Assembly (NCBI GenBank): GCA_034716535.1
Contig: JAYEJW010000240.1
Location: forward strand, 1 to 12,572
Source of the DNA: JAYEJW01 sp034716535
Lineage (GTDB): Bacteria > Pseudomonadota > Gammaproteobacteria > Chromatiales > Chromatiaceae
DNA: 12,572 nt
Direction of reading: 5' to 3'
The translations under genes and the position numbers were made by a program. Below the pieces are notes generated by a model. That model saw only the letters and a program-made list of their open reading frames with translations, made no database searches and was not told the origin of the DNA. Below are positions 6,051 to 12,572 of the stretch, one piece after another; within the stretch, counting starts at the first letter, position 1, and every line of letters begins with the position of its first letter.

Positions 6051-7025
6051 TCAGGCCGTTTCGGCCGCGGGAGCGATGCTCATCGCTGTGGCCGGTTGTC
6101 CCTGCCGCGTTCCGCGCCGGGCCAACTCACCGTGGATGGCGTTGAGGACCGCCCACTTCCGGTTGCACCAGCCGGGCGCCAGCAGGACGTCCAGCGAGGC
6201 CGTTCCGGTCAGGCGGTGATAGAGCACCTCCGGCGGAGTCTGCTCGATCAGGTCCGCGGCGATCCGGACATAGTCGGCCATCTCCAGCGGACGGTATCGG
6301 CCGCCCTGCCAGTCGAGCGCGAGCCGGGTGTGGCGCACCACGTGCAGCGGATGCAGCTTCAACCCGTCTACCCCCAGCTCGAGCACGCGGGAGAGGCTAT
6401 CCAGGGCCTCGCCTCGTCCCTCGCCCGGCAGGCCGACGATGAGATGCGTGCAGACCGGCAGCCCTCGGCGGTGGGCCGCGCGCACGGCCGCCCGGTACTC
6501 GGCGAAGCCGTGGCCTCGATTGACTCGGGCCAGGGTCGCGCCGTTGGCGGATTGGAGACCGAGCTCCAGCCAGACCTCGTGACCGCGATCCCGATAGCGG
6601 GCGAGCAGATCCAGCACGGCGTCGGGCACGCAGTCGGGGCGAGTCCCGACCGAGAGCCCGATGACCCCCGGGCAGGCGAGCGCCTCGTCGTAGAGGCGGC
6701 GCAGGGCGTCCACCTCGTCGTAGGTGTTGGTGTAGGCCTGGAAGTAGGCGAGAAAACGCTTGGCGCCGGTGCGCGTGGCCAGGACCGCGCGGCCGGCAGC
6801 GATCTGCTCGGACACCGTCGGCGGGCGTTTGGCGTTGGGGCTGAAAGAGACATTGTTGCAGAAGGTACATCCCCCCCTGCCCTTGGTACCGTCCCGATTG
6901 GGGCAGGTAAATCCCGCGTCGATCGCCAGCTTGTGGACCCGGCGCCCGTGGCGTCGCAAGAGGTACTGGCCGAAGGTGTTGACGCGGTCACTGAGTGCGC
7001 CGGTCTTGTCGGTTGCCTGCAGCAT
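6051..7025 (-). CDS. TIGR01212-family radical SAM protein (YhcC-like)
   Basis: A 324-residue radical SAM enzyme. The cluster motif is CPNRDGTKGRGGCTFC, with Cys41, Cys53 and Cys56 (a Cx11Cx2C form typical of the YhcC/TIGR01212 group), followed by the SAM-binding partial barrel with VIGLSVGTRPD and THLIVGLPGEG. The reaction is not established for this family. It is the first gene of the unit that continues into ubiU and ubiV, with an FNR/Dnr box 35 bp before its ATG. If the box acts at -41.5, transcription would begin at the ATG itself (7025), so the mRNA would be leaderless. The run GGGGGG directly before the ATG is too close to be a normal ribosome binding site. Its place suggests a link to anaerobic quinone synthesis or metabolism, which is inference only. 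Confidence 0.9.
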   Translation of the reverse strand: MLQATDKTGALSDRVNTFGQYLLRRHGRRVHKLAIDAGFTCPNRDGTKGRGGCTFCNNVSFSPNAKRPPTVSEQIAAGRAVLATRTGAKRFLAYFQAYTNTYDEVDALRRLYDEALACPGVIGLSVGTRPDCVPDAVLDLLARYRDRGHEVWLELGLQSANGATLARVNRGHGFAEYRAAVRAAHRRGLPVCTHLIVGLPGEGRGEALDSLSRVLELGVDGLKLHPLHVVRHTRLALDWQGGRYRPLEMADYVRIAADLIEQTPPEVLYHRLTGTASLDVLLAPGWCNRKWAVLNAIHGELARRGTRQGQPATAMSIAPAAETA

Positions 7026-7059
7026 CCCCCCAAGCTATCTGAAGAAGCAGCCCCTCCCT

Positions 7060-7073
7060 TTGACACGGATCAA
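7060..7073 (-). promoter_or_regulatory. FNR/Dnr-type box upstream of the radical SAM-ubiU-ubiV unit
   Basis: On the minus strand this reads TTGAT-CCGT-GTCAA, a 5+5 near-palindrome matching the FNR/Dnr consensus. It lies in the 82-bp gap between the end of norD (7108) and the radical SAM start (7025). A weak -10-like TAGCTT (7037-7032) is at the right distance for class II activation with a start site at about 7025. The rest of the gap shows nothing else. Confidence 0.7.
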
Positions 7074-7107
7074 ACAACTGTCACTGGATTGTTCGAAGTC
7101 CTTCGAT

Positions 7108-8943
7108 TCAGGCGGTGAGTCGGGCGTAGAGCAGCGGCAGGCGGGAGGGGAGCTCCGAGGGCCTGCGGATGACCACGTAGCCGCCGGTGCCGAAGAGATG
7201 CGGCAGGTAGTCGTTGCCGCGCTCGTCGATGGTGACGCAGAAGGGTTCCAGTCCGAGGCGCCGGGCCTCCCGGACCGCGTGCCGGGTGTCCTCGATCCCA
7301 TAGCGGCCCTCGTACTTGTCCAAGTCGTTCGGCTTGCCGTCGCTCAGCAGCAGCAGCAGCCGCCGTCCCCCGGGTTGCTCCTTCAGCAGGTTGCTCGCAT
7401 GGCGGATGCCCGCTCCCATGCGGGTGTAGTAGCCGGGTTTGATGGCCTGGATGCGGCCGCGGGTCCCCGCCCCGTATCGATCGTCGAACCCTTTGAGCGT
7501 ATGCACCCGAACGGGGTCCCGACGGCGGGAGGAGAAACCCAGCATGCCGAAGCGGTCTCCCGTGGCCGTCAGGCTCTCGGCGAACAGGAAGAGACTGTCG
7601 CGAATGACGTCGATTACCCGGGCGTGGTCATCGATCCAGGTGTCGGTGGACAGGGACAGGTCCGCCAGCAACAGGCAGGCGAGGTCCCGGGCACCGCTGC
7701 GCATGTCCCGGTAGAGGGCATCGGCGTTGTTGCCCACACCGGCGCGCCGATCGGCGGTGAAGCGCAGATAGGCGTCCATGTCCACCTCCTGGCCGTCCGG
7801 TTGGCCGCGGTGCCAGGTCCGCGCCGGGGCGAGCGCCTGGAACTGGTTGCGCAGCCGCTTGGCGGTGCGGCGCAGGCGCGGGGGCAGCTCGCAGGGGGCG
7901 GCATCGGCGGCCAGCATGGGGACGATGCGGCAGTGATTCGGCTGCAGGCGGTTGCGCTTCCAGTCCCACTCCGGAACCAGCAGCCCGTCGGAGAGCACCA
8001 GGTCGTCCTCCGCTTCCGCGGGAAGGTCCAGGTCGAAGCGAAGCCGAGCGCCGGATGCCTTGCGGTCGCGCGCGACGGCGAGGCGGTCCATGTCCTCGGC
8101 GGCGATTCTGGCGCGCTCCAGATCCTCCTCCTCGTCGGTTCCGCGGTCGACCTTGACATACTCGCCCCAGGTCAGGATGTTCTCCATGCGAACGGTGATC
8201 AGTCCCTGATCCTTCTTCGGCATCTCGACACGATCCGCTTGCCGCCGCCGGCGCTTGCCCAGGTCCTCCACGCGGTCGTCGCTGGAGACCTGCTGCTGCT
8301 CGGTATCTGCCGACCCTGGGTCGCCGGCGGGCAGCGGTGGATCGGGATGCAGCCATAGGGGCACGGGCTGCGGAGAACGCTTGGCGCCCGGTAGGCTGTC
8401 TTGGCTTCCCGGGTGCAGCAGCGCCTGACGGATCGCCCGCTCGCGGGCCGCCTCCGCGGCGGGTAACCGCTCCGGATCCGGACGCAGCTTCAGATGGGCG
8501 GCGACCAGGCGCTCGTAGCGGCGAGTCAGGCCCGGAAAATGCGCGAGCGCGGTTCGCGTCAGGCGCTGATTGTCCCGGAACCAGTCGGCCGGCTCCCCCT
8601 CCTGATTCGCCGCCAGGGCCGCCAGCCACAGGTAGAGGTCACGGTTCAGCATCGGGTGGGGGAAGCAATCGATGATTGGAGGCAACCGCAGCGAGCGCTC
8701 GTCGCGCCAGGCCAGCTCAACCTTCTCGCCGATGCCCGCCAGGCGCTGCAGGAACCCCCGCCGGGCGCCGTGGGCGGTCGCGTCGGCGACCTCCACCTCC
8801 AGACCGCCGTCGCCGCCAAGCGCGCGGAACAGGATGCTTACCGTCTGTGCGACGTCCTCGAGCCGTACCGCGGCTCGGGGATGACGCCCGTCCGCGACGC
8901 GCGTGATCAGCCGATGCCAGACTTCGCCGACGTGCTCTTCCAT
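7108..8943 (-). CDS. norD: NorD, nitric oxide reductase activation protein (VWA domain)
   Basis: A 611-residue cytoplasmic protein of typical NorD length. The C-terminal von Willebrand factor A domain (about 420-611) has a full metal-ion-dependent adhesion site: DLSLS (428-432), Thr507 in YYTRMGAG, and Asp535 in LLLSDG. The N-terminal part is mostly helical, with a charged low-complexity linker at about 205-245 (QQQ, RRRRQ). NorD works with the MoxR-type ATPase NorQ to activate NO reductase, probably in insertion of the non-heme iron of NorB. The ATG follows directly after the TAG of the polyferredoxin gene with no gap, so translation is likely coupled. It is the last gene of the nor accessory operon. 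Confidence 0.93.
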   Translation of the reverse strand: MEEHVGEVWHRLITRVADGRHPRAAVRLEDVAQTVSILFRALGGDGGLEVEVADATAHGARRGFLQRLAGIGEKVELAWRDERSLRLPPIIDCFPHPMLNRDLYLWLAALAANQEGEPADWFRDNQRLTRTALAHFPGLTRRYERLVAAHLKLRPDPERLPAAEAARERAIRQALLHPGSQDSLPGAKRSPQPVPLWLHPDPPLPAGDPGSADTEQQQVSSDDRVEDLGKRRRRQADRVEMPKKDQGLITVRMENILTWGEYVKVDRGTDEEEDLERARIAAEDMDRLAVARDRKASGARLRFDLDLPAEAEDDLVLSDGLLVPEWDWKRNRLQPNHCRIVPMLAADAAPCELPPRLRRTAKRLRNQFQALAPARTWHRGQPDGQEVDMDAYLRFTADRRAGVGNNADALYRDMRSGARDLACLLLADLSLSTDTWIDDHARVIDVIRDSLFLFAESLTATGDRFGMLGFSSRRRDPVRVHTLKGFDDRYGAGTRGRIQAIKPGYYTRMGAGIRHASNLLKEQPGGRRLLLLLSDGKPNDLDKYEGRYGIEDTRHAVREARRLGLEPFCVTIDERGNDYLPHLFGTGGYVVIRRPSELPSRLPLLYARLTA

Positions 8944-9981
8944 CTAACTATCCTGTCGCGAAGCGATTCCGCTCACCATCGGTATCAGCAGGTGCAGTCT
9001 CCGCACCGGGGGGGGCTGCGCGGAGTCGATGCGGCTTCCCATCGGCTTGGGGGGTGCGGACGCACCGGGCCTCCCCGTCACCACCGGCAGCGCCTCCTGA
9101 CCGTCGACCCAGCGCAACAGGCTGCGTTGCGGATCGTCCCCCTGGATCCGGGTGCAGGCGCCGATGCACTCGGCGCACTCGGCGCAGGTGAACATCTTGC
9201 GCTTGAGGGTGCGCGGCTTGAGCCGCATGGGACAGGCGTTATCGCAGGCGTTGTTGCAGTTGGAGCAGGCGCCGGCCCGGGCGGTGTCGAAGCCGACGAC
9301 CATGGCGCGGTCGTTGCCCATCCAGGCCAAGCTTTGAAACAGGCCCACGGCGCAGGCGAAGCGGCAGAACAGGTGCCGGGCGAGGAGAAACTCGACGCTC
9401 AGAGCGGACGTTGCGGCGGTGAGGAAGACCGCCTGGTTGCGCGTGAGCTGCGCGGTGAACAGGTTGTGATAGATCTCGACGGGCGGCAGCAGATATGTCA
9501 GCAGGACCAGCGCCCACAAGAAGGCGAATCCGAAGATCGCGAGCAGCGTCGGCAGCCAGTACCAGCGGTTCGGTTCCATGAGCGTGCCGTCGGGCTGCAT
9601 CTTGGGCAGCGGCCGACGCTCCCACAGGCTCGGCTTGCCCGAGGCTCGGCGCATGAGACGATTGATGAGCTCGACCACAGAGAAGTGCGGGCAAAGCCAG
9701 CCGCAATAGAGGCGGCCGTAGCGCCATGCCAGCCAGAGGAACAGCGCCGCGCCCCCGAAGAGCGGTAGGAAGCCGCGCAGCAAGAGGTTGGCCGTGGCGT
9801 CGCCGATCCCGGAGCGGCCGGCGAGAAAGTCGTCGATACCCAGCGTCCAGTCCTGTCCAAGCAGGATCGCGTGGCCCTGGGTGAGGTCGATGCGGAGAAT
9901 GTCCAGCGGCGGTGCGAGCACGAACAGGGCGAAGAACCCGATCTGGAACCAGGCCCGACGGCGTTGGAGCGAGTTAGCCAT
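8944..9981 (-). CDS. Membrane-bound polyferredoxin (NapH/CcoG-like 4Fe-4S protein)
   Basis: A 345-residue integral membrane iron-sulfur protein. Hydrophobic segments lie at about 11-31, 69-89, 139-167 and 184-202. Two CxxxC pairs are near membrane edges: Cys93/Cys97 in YCGWLCP and Cys206/Cys210 in FCRFAC. Two ferredoxin-type 4Fe-4S motifs follow: Cys239-242-246-250 and Cys266-269-272-276. This is the architecture of NapH, CcoG/RdxA and the C-terminal part of NosR, which pass electrons or help mature copper and iron oxidases. The start overlaps the upstream gene by 8 bp (ATGGCTAA) and its stop abuts norD. Its position between norQ and norD suggests a role in NO reductase assembly or electron supply, which is inferred from context only. 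Confidence 0.85.
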   Translation of the reverse strand: MANSLQRRRAWFQIGFFALFVLAPPLDILRIDLTQGHAILLGQDWTLGIDDFLAGRSGIGDATANLLLRGFLPLFGGAALFLWLAWRYGRLYCGWLCPHFSVVELINRLMRRASGKPSLWERRPLPKMQPDGTLMEPNRWYWLPTLLAIFGFAFLWALVLLTYLLPPVEIYHNLFTAQLTRNQAVFLTAATSALSVEFLLARHLFCRFACAVGLFQSLAWMGNDRAMVVGFDTARAGACSNCNNACDNACPMRLKPRTLKRKMFTCAECAECIGACTRIQGDDPQRSLLRWVDGQEALPVVTGRPGASAPPKPMGSRIDSAQPPPVRRLHLLIPMVSGIASRQDS

Positions 9982-10399
9982 GCGTGTCCATCCCTGCGCA
10001 GCCCTGGGGCAGGCGCGGGCCGATCAGCGGAAAGCGCCAGCAGGTCCCGGCCATGGCCTTGGAGAGACCCACGATGCCCAGCAGGACGAAGGTCGAGTGG
10101 CAGACGGTGAAGTAGATGATCACCAGGGTCCAGGCGAGCACGCCCTGGTAGCCCAACATGAGGAGGATCAACCCGTTGACCACGACAAGCAGGATTCCCG
10201 ACCACAGGCTCGCGGTAACGGCCTGGTGGATGTGGGCCGCGGCCAGGGGCGGGGTGTTCCGGTCGCAGCGCAGGAAGAGTATCACCAGGACCACGAAGGC
10301 GACGACCGGCAGCACCAGCAGGTTGGCGACGTAGAGGGATTGGGCGAGGACCGCGGTGCCGGTCCCGGCCGGGTTTGCTTGCTCAGCCGAGTGTGGCAT
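9974..10399 (-). CDS. Small integral membrane protein of the nor operon
   Basis: A 141-residue protein with three predicted membrane helices: about 19-44, 57-81 and 84-110. The segment HIHQAVTASLWSGIL and the late WRFPLIGPRL resemble the pattern of Tic20/DUF4870-type membrane proteins, but this is a weak likeness and no function is assigned. The gene start overlaps the end of norQ by 17 bp, and its end overlaps the polyferredoxin start by 8 bp, so all three are probably translated together. Such tight packing implies a role in the same process, perhaps as partner subunit of the polyferredoxin. Confidence 0.8.
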   Translation of the reverse strand: MPHSAEQANPAGTGTAVLAQSLYVANLLVLPVVAFVVLVILFLRCDRNTPPLAAAHIHQAVTASLWSGILLVVVNGLILLMLGYQGVLAWTLVIIYFTVCHSTFVLLGIVGLSKAMAGTCWRFPLIGPRLPQGCAGMDTHG

Positions 10400-11192
10400 C
10401 GATGACTTCTCGCAGCGCCGCGAGAGTCTCTGCGTCGTCGGTCAGGGGCTCCACCAGGGCGGCAACGCACGCCTCGCGCACGTCCATGCCGCTGCGGATC
10501 AGGGTCGCGGCATAGACGAGAAGACGGGTGGACGCGGCTTCCTCCAAATCGTGGTCCTTGAGGGCGCGCAGCGCCCCCGCGAGCATGACCAGTCGTCGGG
10601 CCTGCGGCTCGTCGATTCCGCTCTCACCGACAAGGACCTGAACCTCCAGATCGGGCGACGGGAAATCGAAGCTCATGGCCACGAAGCGCTGGCGGGTGCT
10701 GGGTTTCATGCCCTTGAGCAGGTTCTGATAGCCGGGGTTGTAGGAGACCACGAGCATGAACCCCTCCGGTGCCTGCAGGGTCTCGCCGGTGCGCTCCAGG
10801 GGCAGCATGCGGCGGTCGTCGGTGAGCGGGTGCAGGACCACGGTGGTGTCCTTGCGGGCCTCGACGATCTCGTCCAGGTAGCAGATGGCGCCTTCGCGCA
10901 CGGCCCTCGTTAGCGGACCGTCGCTCCAGAAGGTGCCGCCGTCACCGATCAGATGTCGCCCTACGAGGTCCGCCGCAGTGAGATCGTCATGGCAGGCGAC
11001 GGTATAGAGCGTGCGGGCGAGGCGGGCCGCCATGTACTGGACGAATCGCGTCTTGCCGCACCCCGTCGGACCCTTGATCATCACCGGCAGGCGGTTCTGA
11101 TAGGCGTGCTCGAATAGGGCCACCTCGTTGCCTTGGGAGCGGTAAAAGGGCAGGTCGGAGTCGATCCTGCTCAGCGTTGCGCTCGTTTCCAC
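10383..11192 (-). CDS. norQ: NorQ, MoxR-type AAA+ ATPase for NO reductase activation
   Basis: A 269-residue ATPase of the CbbQ/NirQ/NorQ group. Walker A is GPTGCGKT (41-48) and Walker B is ICYLDE (103-108); the family segment HDDLTAADLVGRHL is at 68-81. The C-terminal helical region matches the CbbQ C-terminal domain. It forms the ATP-driven partner of the VWA protein NorD in activating the NO reductase. The start is GTG at 11192 with AGGAGA 6 bp upstream. It lies 13 bp after norF. The CbbQ alternative is disfavoured because norE, norF and norD flank it and no RuBisCO genes are seen. Confidence 0.94.
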   Translation of the reverse strand: METSATLSRIDSDLPFYRSQGNEVALFEHAYQNRLPVMIKGPTGCGKTRFVQYMAARLARTLYTVACHDDLTAADLVGRHLIGDGGTFWSDGPLTRAVREGAICYLDEIVEARKDTTVVLHPLTDDRRMLPLERTGETLQAPEGFMLVVSYNPGYQNLLKGMKPSTRQRFVAMSFDFPSPDLEVQVLVGESGIDEPQARRLVMLAGALRALKDHDLEEAASTRLLVYAATLIRSGMDVREACVAALVEPLTDDAETLAALREVIDATLG

Positions 11193-11205
11193 CTTTGCTC
11201 TCCTC

Positions 11206-11478
11206 TCAGCCTGCGAGGTAAAAAGCCGTCCCGATGAGTATGCCCGGTATGAACAGCCACAAGAAGATCACCCAGTGCCAAAGACCCCTTACGCGCGTGA
11301 GCCCCATGAAATACTCACCGACCATCTGCCCCTTGATCAGGGCGAACAACAGGACGAGTAAGGACACCCACAGCCCGCTCATGCCCAGGGTGCCGATCAC
11401 GAAGGTCGTGAGGGTCAGCAGGAGCATGACCGAGTAGACGATGGTGCAGGGACGCATGAGTCTCTTTTCTGCGTTCAT
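11206..11478 (-). CDS. norF: NorF-like membrane protein (cytochrome c oxidase subunit IV family)
   Basis: A 90-residue protein with three membrane helices (about 12-30, 33-49 and 67-88). The central ALIKGQMVGEYFMGL is typical of the prokaryotic cytochrome oxidase subunit IV family, to which NorF belongs. It probably helps assembly or stability of the NO reductase in the inner membrane. ATG 11478 lies 5 bp after the norE stop and has only a weak ribosome binding site. A second ATG at 11457, preceded by an AAGAGA-type sequence, is possible and would remove seven residues. An in-frame extension to 11802 runs antisense-free through norE in another frame and was not used. Confidence 0.85.
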   Translation of the reverse strand: MNAEKRLMRPCTIVYSVMLLLTLTTFVIGTLGMSGLWVSLLVLLFALIKGQMVGEYFMGLTRVRGLWHWVIFLWLFIPGILIGTAFYLAG

Positions 11479-11483
11479 CGGGG

Positions 11484-12068
11484 TCACCGCATGATGTAAA
11501 CGAGGGGAAATAGGATCAGCCAGACCAGATCCACCATGTGCCAGTAGGAGGCCCCCGTTTCCACGCCCGTGTGCTCGGTGGCGGAGTACGCTCCCCGCCG
11601 GGCCTTGATCGCCACTGCGGCGAGAATGACCATGCCGAGGATGACGTGCATGAAGTGAAAGAACGTGAGTGAGAGGTAGAACATGTAAAAGGTGTTCGTG
11701 CTCAGGTTGATTCCTTCGCCGAAATGGTGGGCGTACTCTGCCGACTTCACCACCAGAAAGAGGGCGCCCATCCCGAGCGCCGCCAACAGCCAGCGCACAC
11801 ACCCTTGGTCGCTGCCCACGCGAATCGCGGCTACGGCGCGCACCACGAAGTAGCTGCTTGTAATCAGCGCCAACGTATTGATGAAGGCCGCCCTCTGGTC
11901 CAGAGTGCGCTGATACTCGTTGAACAACTCCACGTTGCCCATTCGGGTGAAGGCATAGGCCGCGAAAAAGGCGGCGAAGACCCCGAGCTCCGCCAGGATG
12001 AAGATCCAGATGGCGAGGTCACCGGGGGGATAACGCTGCGTCTGGACGGCCTCTGCCGGTACTGCCAC
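11484..12068 (-). CDS. norE: NorE, cytochrome c oxidase subunit III-like protein
   Basis: A 194-residue membrane protein of the heme-copper oxidase subunit III family with five helices (about 18-41, 61-83, 91-109, 127-154 and 175-193). Family marks are GDLAIWIFILAELGVF near the start, FHFMHVILGM (137-146) and YWHMVDLVWL (175-184). The short five-helix form next to a subunit IV-like gene, norQ and norD identifies NorE, an accessory protein that improves NO reductase activity. Start is GTG 12068 with AGGAGG 5 bp upstream. It is the first gene of the operon and is preceded by an FNR/Dnr box 77 bp away, giving a predicted leader of about 42 nucleotides. Confidence 0.9.
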   Translation of the reverse strand: MAVPAEAVQTQRYPPGDLAIWIFILAELGVFAAFFAAYAFTRMGNVELFNEYQRTLDQRAAFINTLALITSSYFVVRAVAAIRVGSDQGCVRWLLAALGMGALFLVVKSAEYAHHFGEGINLSTNTFYMFYLSLTFFHFMHVILGMVILAAVAIKARRGAYSATEHTGVETGASYWHMVDLVWLILFPLVYIMR

Positions 12069-12116
12069 TGGATCCTCCTGGGCGCGTGGGGTGCCTCGTG
12101 CCTCCCATCACCGGAC

Positions 12117-12158
12117 ATGCTAGAAGCGGCGGGTTCGTTTGGCTTTGACCAACATCAA
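12117..12158 (-). promoter_or_regulatory. norE operon promoter with FNR/Dnr box
   Basis: On the minus strand TTGAT-GTTG-GTCAA (12158-12145) is followed by the -10-like TAGCAT (12122-12117). The predicted start is 12110, which puts the box centre (12151.5) at exactly -41.5, the class II position for FNR-family activators. No good -35 hexamer is present, as expected for an activator-dependent promoter. It would drive all six genes down to norD. The remainder of the 184-bp gap up to 12252 shows no terminator. Confidence 0.75.
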
Positions 12159-12252
12159 CCCGGACTCGGCGGGCGCGGCGGGTATATTCCACCCTGGACA
12201 GAATGGCGGCGCATCCCTGCACCGCGGAAATGCTGAATAGCTCGGCGTCCCC

Positions 12253-12558
12253 CTAAGCCGACAGGCGATTGATCGCCGAGACAAGCTGCGCGCAGGCCTC
12301 GGCGCAGTCCTTGCACTCCACATGCTTGTCTTCATGCTTGCGACACTCGACCTCGCAGTCCTCGCAAGCCTGGCGGCACACCGCCGACAAGGTCTTCACA
12401 TAAGGCGAGTTGGAGGCGAGCTGATAAGAGAACGCCTTGCAGATGGGCAGCATCTCGTTGACCTTTCTCGCGCAATCCGCGAGGCTGGTATCGCCCTCCT
12501 GAAACGCGACCAGGCAATGGGCGGCGCACTGCTGGCCCTTCATCACGCAGTCGTTGAC
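12253..12558 (-). CDS. Csp-like four-helix-bundle copper-binding protein, N-terminus missing
   Basis: The 101 visible codons start VNDCVMKGQQCAAHC and end in TAG at 12253. Cysteines recur along predicted helices in the DUF326/Csp pattern, including CRQACEDCEVECRKHEDKH and CKDCAEAC. Copper storage proteins of this type bind many Cu(I) ions within a four-helix bundle. Homologs carry more sequence before this point, including the first helix and, in exported members, a Tat signal. The gene is cut by adapter-like DNA at 12559-12572, which puts an artificial in-frame TGA at 12570-12568. The internal GTG 12546 and ATG 12543 are therefore unlikely starts. It is upstream of, and on the same strand as, norE, but separated from it by the norE promoter. 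Confidence 0.8.
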   Translation of the reverse strand, partial: VNDCVMKGQQCAAHCLVAFQEGDTSLADCARKVNEMLPICKAFSYQLASNSPYVKTLSAVCRQACEDCEVECRKHEDKHVECKDCAEACAQLVSAINRLSA

Positions 12559-12572
12559 GTCGCCGTATCATT
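12559..12572 (-). other. Illumina P5 adapter remnant (likely sequencing artefact)
   Basis: The minus strand begins AATGATACGGCGAC, identical over 14 bases to the 5' end of the Illumina P5 flow-cell oligonucleotide and flush with the sequence end. The match ends where the copper-protein coding frame resumes. It should be trimmed from the assembly. Confidence 0.85.

Noticed and set aside
6760..8358. A 532-codon plus-strand open frame opposite norD and the radical SAM gene
   Set aside because: It is antisense to two strongly supported genes and shows no recognisable domain. Long antisense frames are common in GC-rich DNA.
8494..9768. A 424-codon plus-strand open frame opposite norD and the polyferredoxin
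   Set aside because: Its low-complexity Gly, Ala and Gln-rich translation mirrors the opposite coding strand, and the minus-strand genes have clear iron-sulfur and VWA motifs.
10383..11192. Reading the MoxR-type ATPase as CbbQ of RuBisCO activation
   Set aside because: Sequence alone does not separate CbbQ from NorQ well, but norE, norF and norD flank it and no carbon-fixation gene is visible.

Overview
The window looks like a GC-rich, denitrifying, ubiquinone-using proteobacterium, probably gammaproteobacterial. It holds O2-independent ubiquinone genes (ubiT, ubiU, ubiV), nitric oxide reductase accessory genes (norE, norF, norQ, norD), several c-type cytochromes, and FNR/Dnr-type boxes upstream of these transcripts. 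The genus cannot be told from the sequence. No tRNA, rRNA, CRISPR array or insertion sequence was seen.

Layout from left to right. (1) Positions 1-760 are a lower-GC accessory patch: the tail of an unidentified gene, then a complete YefM-YoeB type toxin-antitoxin pair on the minus strand with its own promoter and palindromic operator. (2) Positions 1008-1961 encode an exported metallo-beta-lactamase-fold hydrolase on the plus strand. It converges on a two-gene cytochrome c operon on the minus strand (3439 down to 1971). (3) ubiT (plus strand) diverges from the cytochromes and converges on ubiV. The minus-strand unit at 7025-4044 reads radical SAM protein, ubiU, ubiV. (4) Positions 12068-7108 are one tightly packed minus-strand operon: norE, norF, norQ, a small membrane protein, a membrane polyferredoxin, norD. 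(5) The right edge holds a truncated Csp-like four-helix copper-binding protein.

How the parts fit. Three palindromes of the form TTGA(C/T)-N4-(A/G)TCAA lie in intergenic DNA: before norE, before the radical SAM/ubiUV unit, and before ubiT. For norE and ubiT the box centre is exactly 41.5 bp from the start site predicted from a recognisable -10 element, the class II activator geometry of the CRP/FNR family. This suggests that NO reductase assembly and anaerobic ubiquinone synthesis are induced together when oxygen is low or NO is present. The catalytic NO reductase genes (norB/norC) are not in the window.

Technical caution: the last 14 bases equal the reverse complement of the 5' end of the Illumina P5 adapter. 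They are probably not genomic, and they place a false stop codon in the terminal gene.
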